Assembly: GCA_003254905.1 (NCBI GenBank)
Contig: QANU01030946.1
Span: forward strand, 34,538-98,537
DNA from: Nissolia schottii
Lineage: Eukaryota > Streptophyta > Magnoliopsida > Fabales > Fabaceae
Direction of reading: 5' to 3'
DNA length: 64,000 nt
Below, piece after piece: positions 56,522-64,000 of the stretch (positions are counted from its first letter, which is position 1; every line of letters starts with the position of its first letter). Both the position numbers and the translations under genes were made by a program. A model generated the notes under the pieces. It was not told the DNA's origin, did no database searches, and was given only the letters and a program-made list of their open reading frames with translations.

Positions 56522-58048
56522 TAGAGCTTTTGAAATACATAAGCTTTAGCTTTGTTCTACTTCTCCCAAATACATAAGCTTTTGAAATACATAAGCTTTG
56601 TTCTAGTTCTCCCAAATACATTATGAATTAGTATTTATACAACCAAATTCTACAAATAAATATTGATATTAATATTAATAAAATATATATAAATTTATAA
56701 AATATTAATAGTCTTAAAAACAAGGTAGCACAATCTTCGGATGGAGGATGATAAATCTAATGCAATGATGTAAAATACCTTTAGTACGTCTAAGATGTGA
56801 GATATGAAAAGTTGAATATCACATCACATGCTTTGGGAGCAAATTTCAACTCCAGTGTTGCTTGGATGTTATTATGTTTGCATCAAAATTAGGTATATTG
56901 TAAATACATAAAGAAGGAGAGAAATACAAAATTAGACATAGAAATGTTGATTAGACGAGTTGAGTATTTTTTTTCCTAAACAAATAAGTAGTTTGTCCTA
57001 CTAAATTTTTTTTAAGGGAAATTTTGATTAAATTTGACTTATGTTAGTGAAGTATTTTTAAGTCTTGATGGACAACAAATATCAATGTGTACTTCTTTGC
57101 TCGTTAAGAATTATTTTTAATGATAGAAGTCGTGACAGATAGTTATCTTAAAAAAGAATCTTATATCTACAAGGTGTATAATTTTCATGGGCAAATATTA
57201 TTTCTCAACTTAGTTTTTACTCATTAATTGTCATTTAAAATTATTTTTATTATATATTTTTTTCTACTGAGAAGAGAAAACAGAGGAGTGTGTGAAGAGG
57301 TAAAATCAGCTTTTTCCACTCACTTTTCTAAGAATACTAGTATTCTCGTAGACAAATTTAGACTAATTTTAATTCTCGTAGACAAATACTCGTAGACAAA
57401 TACTAGTATTCTAAGAATACTAATTTTGTTTTGGACGAATTTAGACTCATTGTTACACACATTGGATACTGAGGTTTCATTGTTTCTGGTTTAGAAGAAA
57501 GGAAAAGAAAAAAAGTGAAGATATTATCCCAATTGTTACACACAATGGATACTGAGGTTTCATTGTTTTTGGTTTAGAAGAAAGGAAAAAGGAAAAAAAA
57601 AGGTGAAGAAATTATCTCTTTTGTCCTAGTTTTTTTTTTTTTTGAGTAAAGAGAGAAATTTACAGTTAGTTCCATTACTTGACATACAGGAGCCAAAATG
57701 ATTAAGGGTTTCACACATTCCATCCCCAAGGGAGCCATTTAACCAAGGTAGCATTTAACCAAAGCCACTGCTACAAGGTTCATTCCACATTATGACAAGA
57801 ATTGTGTGAGACTGTAAGTTATGTGATTTGTACCCATTTGATTTGATGGTAGATACTATTTTTTAAGACTATTAATATTATATATATTTTATTAATATTG
57901 ATATTAATATTTATTTATAGAATTTGGTTGTATAAATACTAATTCATAATGTATTTGGGAGAACTAGAACAAAGCTTATGTTTTTCAAAAGCTTATGTAT
58001 TTGGGAGAAGTAGAACAAAGCTAAAGCTTATGTATTTCAAAAGCTCTA

Positions 58049-58091
58049 GTCCCACATTGATTAGCTCACAAACTTTTTAAGTGTTTATATA
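58049..58091 (+). promoter_or_regulatory. USE plus TATA, snRNA-type promoter (right TIR)
   Basis: GTCCCACATTG (58049-58059) and TTTATATA (58084-58091) with 24 nt between, pointing outward toward the element end. Confidence 0.5.
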
Positions 58092-58113
58092 CCTTTAGTA
58101 GTTGTTGTATTGG

Positions 58114-58235
58114 TAAAAAGAGTTGAGAAGGGAGTTGGGCTCGCGCGCATGAAGCCATGCCGTTTGGGCCCTTCGAAGCTCAAAACGATGGATTCCCCCC
58201 CCCGCGCACACGATAAAGAGCGGTCCGGCTTTTTT
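58114..58235 (+). ncRNA. Candidate Pol III small RNA in right TIR
   Basis: Region downstream of the USE/TATA pair up to the first T6 (58230-58235), about 120 nt, GC-rich, with no earlier TTTT. Short inverted segments (GGGCTC...GAAGCC) could fold. It overlaps a 94-codon frame that is probably accidental. Confidence 0.35.
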
Positions 58236-58555
58236 GCAAATTTATTTTTTCTATTTTCGCAGCTTACCTACAAAGCCATGTTTTGGGCTGGGGAACAGTT
58301 AAATTGGCCAAACGCGTTGGCGATTTTAGTTCAGACGGTTTGTTCTAAATTCGCCAACTGTGTTGGCGAATTCAGTGTTACGAAATTCAACTGAAATCGC
58401 CAACCGCGTTGGCGAATCTTACGTGGACGTCCACGCGTGCCGCGGCGTCCACGTCAGCCAAAACAGGAGCATTATGGTTATATGTTTCAAAAGATGGGTA
58501 TTTTGGAAAATAGTTCCTGTAGCAGGGGCAAGAGAGTAAAAAACTCTTATCTATG

Positions 58556-59004
58556 AACAGTCAAATAGCGAAAAATATTATGTGTATTGCTAAAAATCTA
58601 TTGATTGTTATACAATCACCTCTTTTAATATGTGTTTTTTTTTCTCTTTTTTACTTATTCTTTATTTTTTTCTCTCTCCTTTCCTAATTTCTCATCATTT
58701 TTTTTGTTCGTTGCCATTTTTTTTTATAAATCTAAGAGTTTATTTTCGTTTCCATCATATTCATTTTTTTGGTTTTTCAAAACATTGTGCATGTGTAAGA
58801 AAGTTTGTACATACTTGTTCAAAAGTTTATGCATATCCTGTTGATCAAAAGGTTGTGCATATGTATAAAAAAGTATGTGCATTCTTGTTCAAAAGTTTTC
58901 TTTCTCATTTACATTTCTGTCATTTTTTGTTTCTGATTGTTGACAAGTTTGTACATATGCTGTAAAATGTTTACGCGTGGTAAAAAGTGAGTTTACGCGC
59001 TTAT
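58556..59004. other. AT-rich intergenic stretch
   Basis: T-rich sequence with loosely repeated GTTCAAAAGTTTATGCATAT-like words (58785-58960). No gene, LTR edge or structure recognised before LTR E begins at 59005. Confidence 0.6.
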
Positions 59005-59713
59005 TGTAATACCCTAGCTAGCAGGCTTTACGCTTAAGTCGTAGACCCTGCTCCCCAGGTTGTCATATACTTGGTGGAAATAGTTATAGTAACTTATTAC
59101 CGTTGAAAAATAGTTCCTTACTCAAAATATGGACCCGTTTGAAATTTTCTTAATTAGTTTTTCTCATCTTAAAATTAAGAGTCGTGCAAGCGATGATTCA
59201 CATAGCATTCTCTGTATGCATATATTGCATCCAAGTCCAATTACAATAGCAGCATGCAGTTATATAGATGATACATCACAAGGGGTCCGTGGTTCATATC
59301 AACCCTTAACTTACAATATTATACATAGTGGTTGCTGTATATACATTTGTTGTTCCCTCATTTACATTGATACCTAGTTCACGTATACCCTACATATAAG
59401 TTCCGTACATACACTATCTAACGCAACATATAGCTAATAAAACATGACGCTAACAAAAATCACGAGAGGCTGGTCAAAGCAGCTGGTTCCCTGTCACAGT
59501 TCCTCTGAGTCACCCTTCGGGTCCTCGTCCGAGTCTTCTTCCTCCTCTTCCTCCTTCGAGTCCATATCCATGAGATCATCATCCTCCGTGTCCTCTGCAG
59601 CAGCTGCGACGGAGTCGAGAGTAAAGGAATCGCTCTCCCACTCATCCTCTCGAGAGATTTCTGGGGTGACGGGCCAGTCTCGATGTGTTGTTGATGGTCC
59701 TGCCTCCGCATCG
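59005..59713 (-). mobile_element. Tekay-like LTR E, 3' part
   Basis: Minus-strand LTR end GGGTATTACA at 59005. Carries an acidic-tail frame (DMDSKEEEEEEDSDEDPKG, ending in TGA near 59500). Cut at 59713 by LTR F. Confidence 0.65.
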
Positions 59714-59960
59714 TGTCACATCCCGCTCCTTTCTTAGTAGAAATTTTCCTAATTAACTGTTCGTAGAGCACCCGGTATGGGTTAACATGTAGAAATTTAT
59801 AGAAATTAATTTGTTTAGTTTCTCAAAATTCTGATGACACTCAAATAGTTCATCATGGCCCCTAGAATTTGGTGGAAAAAGCAAACCGTCAGAAAAACGG
59901 AGTTCCGCTCACTTTCGAACGATTCCGCAGACACTAGAACAGTCTTGTTTGGCCCCGTTT
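59714..59960 (+). mobile_element. Tekay-like LTR F, 5' end
   Basis: Starts TGTCACATCCCGC, comparable with 2407 and 11414. Runs only 247 bp before LTR G begins. Confidence 0.6.
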
Positions 59961-60999
59961 TGAAACACCCTAGCTAACTATTTACCCGTACGTAGTAAAC
60001 AATGCTCACTAGGTTGTTTTCTGCTTTAGTTGGGTTACTTTTAGCCCTACTTTTAGCTTGGCAAATATTTCTTATTAAAAAATATGAACCGTTTTCAAAA
60101 CTTGTACCTTACTTACATAAACTAGGAGCCATGCGTGTTCGAGAAAACATATAAAGATATAAGTGATAGAGTCCCAATGGACTTAAGCGATAGTTAACTA
60201 CAGAATAGCAGTACTGGAGATCTTACCTGGGAAGTAGATAAACATACAAGTATTCGGTCCATAACACAATTACACATTCAAATAATAATACATAATTACA
60301 TCAGCAAGTATACAAGTCATAATACATATAATTTGCATAGGTGCTAAGGGAACATCTAATCCCTTGAGCTAATCCAAAACATAAAGAATAAGTTACTGTC
60401 CATTGCTTCCTCGGAATCCTCTGACGTCCACAACTCTGTTTGTCTTTTGATTACTGCTCCGTCTCAGCGTACACGTCATGCTAGCCTGAAGTGATAAGGC
60501 AATGGGGGTGAGAACGGTAGGTTCTCAGTGGAAAACTGTAGCTTTGAGATCTCGTGGTTCATTTAGTTACTCCAGGCCGCTCAGGTGTTTCTAAGTGAAC
60601 ATACATATTAACACCCCTATTGATTATTATCTATCCTAAAGTCTTGAACGGCTTTATCTACGTTACTAAGTGATAAGGGAACTAATCTTGCTTATCTAAG
60701 TTCTCGTGCTTATTAACATTACGTGTACATACATAGCCGTCTCGAGCGTTCTCTTGACGGTGCTTAAATGATACTGGCTTACCTGTTTACTTATTCATAT
60801 TTCATATATACATTCTTAAATACATCATATACATACATTCATACACATATCACTTACTTTCATACTTTCTTTCATACTTTCCTCTTTCTTTACTTTTCTT
60901 GAGCCCTTCCACTCTTGTAGCCATGGCCTATAACTACAACCTACTTGTGTTCCCTATCGTTGACGACCCGATAGTGCTCTAACCAGTGTGGTAGCTAAC
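59961..60999 (-). mobile_element. Tekay-like LTR G, 3' part
   Basis: Minus-strand end GGGTGTTTCA at 59961, closely similar to the end of solo LTR I. Cut at 61000 by LTR H. Confidence 0.7.
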
Positions 61000-62834
61000 T
61001 GAAACACCCTAGCTAACTGTTAACCCGTACGTAGTAAACAATGCTCATTAGGTTGTTTTCTACCTGGTCGGAATACCTTAGTCCACAGTTATCTTTCGGA
61101 AATAGTTGCTTAAGAAAATAGGGACCAATTTTGAACTTTTCATTTGCATTGAATAATTACTAAAATAGAGTCATGCGTTGGAAAGAACAAATATAACAAA
61201 GCGTATAATAGTATAGTATTAAAGCATCCAATATACATAGATGTGGTCCATCATATCCGTCACATAGCTGTATATACAATAAGTAAAATACACATAACAT
61301 GTACATAAACTAAAATACCATATACAGAATCCAAAATACGTAACATCAAACTACAAGGGCTACTGGAATGCTACACAGTCTGCCCTTGACAAAATCCTGA
61401 CATCCTGCTCTCTAAGTTCATCACCTATCATGGCCGCTCATGGTTCTGCTGGCAGCTCATCAGCATTCTCAAAATATGAAGCATCTTCAGTACCTGAAGT
61501 CATAAGGCAGTGGGAATGAGAACGGTAGGTCTCAGTGGATATAACTTTAGTTCCTGAGTCTTGTATCAGATTAGGTTGGACTTCAGGTCGCTCAGAGATC
61601 TCTAAGTGAACATACATACTAAATATCCTACCATTTATTAGCTGGCCTATCTGAACGGCTTTATCTACATTACTATGTGATATGGGAACTACTCTTGCTT
61701 ACTACGTTCTCGTGCTGATTAACATTTCGTGAATATACATAGCCGTCTCGAGCGTGCTCTTGACGGTACGGACATAACAACAGAACTATATATCCAGAAT
61801 AATCAGAATGCATAACAGAATACATTCAGTATAACAAAATCATCAAAGTATACATAACAGAGCCATCAGAATATATCTAGCAAAGCCATCAGCATAAACA
61901 TGACAGAATCATCAGAATAGACATGCCTAACAGAATATACATATGCATAACAGACTATGACAGCATAGACCTGCATAACAGCATAACCTGCTTTGGAATA
62001 TATGTTGTTCCCACCATAGTAATGTCCTCTGTTGACATTAGTATGATGGAATAACCTCGCACCTTCAGTGTAGGCCGACACTGTCTAGACCTTCCTGCGG
62101 TGGGCTTCCACCTACCGTGTGCCCCCTCGGGACCCTTCGACAGTGGGCAGATATTGTATCCCCACCTAGGCTTGCCCCCTTTCGACAATGCAAAGGCGTG
62201 GTAACCGCACACCTCCAGGTATGCCATATCGACATCACCTGTGGCGGGCTTCCACATTCAGGATGCCTTGACCTCCTGAAGTGGGATCATGGTTGGCTTT
62301 AGTGATCACAGCCTCAGAATTTTTAGCATGTGGCATTTAGCCTTTTCAGCATGGGGCATTTAGCCTTTTTCAGCATGGGGCATTTAGCCCTTTTCAGCAT
62401 GGGGCATTTAGCCCTTTTCGGCATTTTCAGCATTTTTGTACCTGCAACATGTTATATCTTGTTTTCTATGGTTCATTTCAGAATCTTTATTTATCTCAGA
62501 TTTATTTCTAATCCTTTGACTTGGTGTAACATAAATGCATGAAGAGCTACAGATTATATCACAGATTACATATCATTCACAGATTCATCTACGACATATA
62601 CTTCATATATTCACATATGGCATATACTGCATACATTTTAATTAACTATCCTAATTCCAGCAATAAAGAACAGATTATGTGTCTCAGGATGAGTTCCATA
62701 CACATTCTGATCTCAAGCCGCTCAGCGGAAACTATTGTCCGCTCAGCGGTTTGAGCTTTAGCGCTTAGCTCTGCAACATCTCCGCTCAGTGGGCAAGATT
62801 CTTATCACTCCGCGGTAAGAGTCCCCCCGCTCAG
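61000..62834 (-). mobile_element. Tekay-like LTR H, 3' part
   Basis: Minus-strand end GGGTGTTTCA at 61000; homologous through most of its length to 12600-14660 of solo LTR I. Contains a GGGCATTTAGCCC hairpin array and CGCTCAGCGG boxes (62712-62830). Cut by a TR-GAG LTR at 62835. Confidence 0.75.
62332..62413 (-). repeat. GGGCATTTAGCCC hairpin array in LTR H
   Basis: Four units GGCATTTAGCC or GGGCATTTAGCCC separated by TTTTCAGCATG spacers, at the same place as the array in solo LTR I. Confidence 0.65.
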
Positions 62835-64000
62835 TGATAAGTGCCTAATTTACACAATTTTTATCATTCAAAATTGCACTTATCCGTTATGTTTTTAACG
62901 AATTATCTAATGAATTCCCCATATTCTGTAGGTTTCTAATATATTTTGAAGATGGATGCGAGCATAATTTATTGAAGAATAATCCCATGAAGAAGGGAAG
63001 AGAAGGGCAGAATTGGAAAAGAGCTTAAAAAGAAGATTCCAGACGAAAGTATTGCTCAGCGATGAACATGTATCGCTCAGCACTAAAGACCTAATCGCTC
63101 AGCGAAGGAAGGTTATCGCTTAGCGATTTAAAGGTTATCGCTCAGCGATATTACTTGTATCGCTCAGCGATAGTAAGTCGGCAAGCCACTTGCACCGGCG
63201 CATCATTGAGCCAGCTGGAGCCAACTAGGACCAGCCAATCACAGAGCGACACGTCAGCACCGCCTGCAAAAAGCTGCCGAGCATTTAATGCAAAGTACAA
63301 TCGCTCAGCGATTACGCACCGCCGCTCAGCGATAAAGTATTAATCGCTCAGCGATGACACCCAAACCGCTGAGCGATGGAACCAATTTTTGCCTATAAAT
63401 AGGAGGGAGGCCGAGGCATTTAGGGCATCATTCATTCCCTCCTTCCTCCTTCATCATCCCACTCATATTCCATACTTTCTTAAGCTAGGGTTAGGTAGGA
63501 AATTAGGGTTTTAGAAGCTTTCCTTAACGGAAGTGCTGCCGGATTGTAAAACGGTTGTGAACCGTGGTGGACGTGTGGAAGCATTTCACCTCTCTTCTCA
63601 ATCAACCATTGCTGTAAACCCTAGTAAGTTGTACCTACCCATGACAATGGATAGCTAACTTCTTTCTTTGTTGGGATTTGATGCGTATTATTGCTTTTAT
63701 GTATCCGTTTTAATTCGTGATTATGATTCTATGATGTTCTTTGGTTTTTATGATTGATCTTGCACCTAACGCTAACTTTTGTTTAGTTCTTTGATTCTTG
63801 ACTTGAGGTTTATTTGTTTAAGTGAAAGCTACTCTAAATGAACTACGAACCAAGTTAAGTCCAATCTTGCTACTCTTTAAGTTTGATTCGACGTTTAAAT
63901 GCTGTGAACGTAAGTTATCATCATTTAACCTGACCTGGATCAACTCATTTAGTTCTTAACCGCCGTAACTGGAAACTAAGAACTAATCACTTTAACACCT
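62835..64000 (+). mobile_element. TR-GAG-type LTR, cut by window end
   Basis: Starts TGATAAGTGCC. At least ten CGCTCAGCG-type boxes (63050-63380), TATA box 63393-63403. The leader after 63480 is diverged from the other copies but keeps CTAGTAAGT (near 63622), a donor-like site. The interior would lie beyond the window. Confidence 0.85.

Larger units (their letters stand above)
55995..58546. mobile_element. Non-autonomous Mutator-like element, TSD TTATCTATG
   Basis: 9-bp TSD TTATCTATG at 55986-55994 and 58547-58555. Terminal inverted repeats of about 0.7 kb (55995-56720 and about 57865-58546) start GAGTTTTTTACTC. The interior (56720-57865) is AT-rich, has a tandem pair of about 80 bp (57450-57530, 57534-57617) and no transposase. 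TIRs contain repeated TTCGCCAAC-NNN-GTTGGCGAA palindromes, the palindrome GTGGACGTCCAC and an snRNA-type promoter. TIR length and 9-bp TSD are diagnostic of MULEs. Confidence 0.88.

Overview
This window is plant nuclear DNA made almost entirely of nested retrotransposons, with one recognisable host gene. The host gene is a two-exon member of the SLC37-type glycerol-3-phosphate transporter family on the minus strand (53702-55350). A plant origin is supported by the GT-AG intron, tRNA-Asp and tRNA-iMet primer-binding sites, SIRE-like Copia and Tekay-like Ty3/gypsy elements, and a 9-bp-TSD Mutator-like element. The repeat families recall a phaseoloid legume (Vigna/Phaseolus type); that assignment is inference. 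No tRNA, rRNA or CRISPR locus was seen.

Layout. 1-4985: pieces of two LTR families. 4986-20810: a gag-depleted element (element 2). Its 5' LTR is split by a complete gag-only LTR retrotransposon of TR-GAG type (TR-GAG 1, 5205-15436, TSD GCTCT). The 3' LTR of TR-GAG 1 is split in turn by a 3.2-kb solo LTR (11414-14660, TSD GCTTG). 20811-27475: an LTR end, a SIRE-like Copia remnant with a broken env-like ORF, and a 2.6-kb solo LTR (23073-25709, TSD TTTTC). 27476-32264: Tekay-like LTR B and a fragment of LTR L. 32265-37104: a chimeric block of inverted TR-GAG pieces plus a Copia LTR. 37105-42575: a Tekay-like element with decayed gag/protease and a 3.3-kb LTR C. 42979-53650: a second Ty3/gypsy element (D) whose gag is split by an intact TR-GAG (TR-GAG 2, 45401-52137, TSD GTTCC) carrying a full 480-codon gag frame. 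53702-55350: the transporter gene. 55995-58546: a non-autonomous MULE with about 0.7-kb TIRs. 59005-64000: LTRs E, F, G, H and a TR-GAG LTR, each cutting the previous one.

The most unusual content is non-coding. (1) The gag frame of both TR-GAGs has TTG where an ATG is expected. A conserved splice donor in the LTR leader directly follows an ATG, and an acceptor directly precedes the gag frame, so splicing would place that ATG in frame. (2) Several element families carry arrays of small hairpins whose loops are conserved while the stems change on both sides: TR-GAG interiors, LTR C, and LTRs H and I. (3) Each MULE TIR carries an outward-pointing USE plus TATA pair with Pol III-type spacing and a T6 stop, predicting a small RNA of about 120 nt. 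(4) Short palindromic boxes (CGCT-C/G-AGCG, CATTCGAATG) are shared by unrelated LTR families.

Assembly caution: single N characters at 1378, 17635, 18851, 34991 and 38882 are contig joins. Two of them are followed by near-identical copies of sequence just upstream (15405-16619 = 17636-18850; 38385-38881 = 38883-39379), which look like unmerged overlaps. A 188-N gap lies at 46203-46390.
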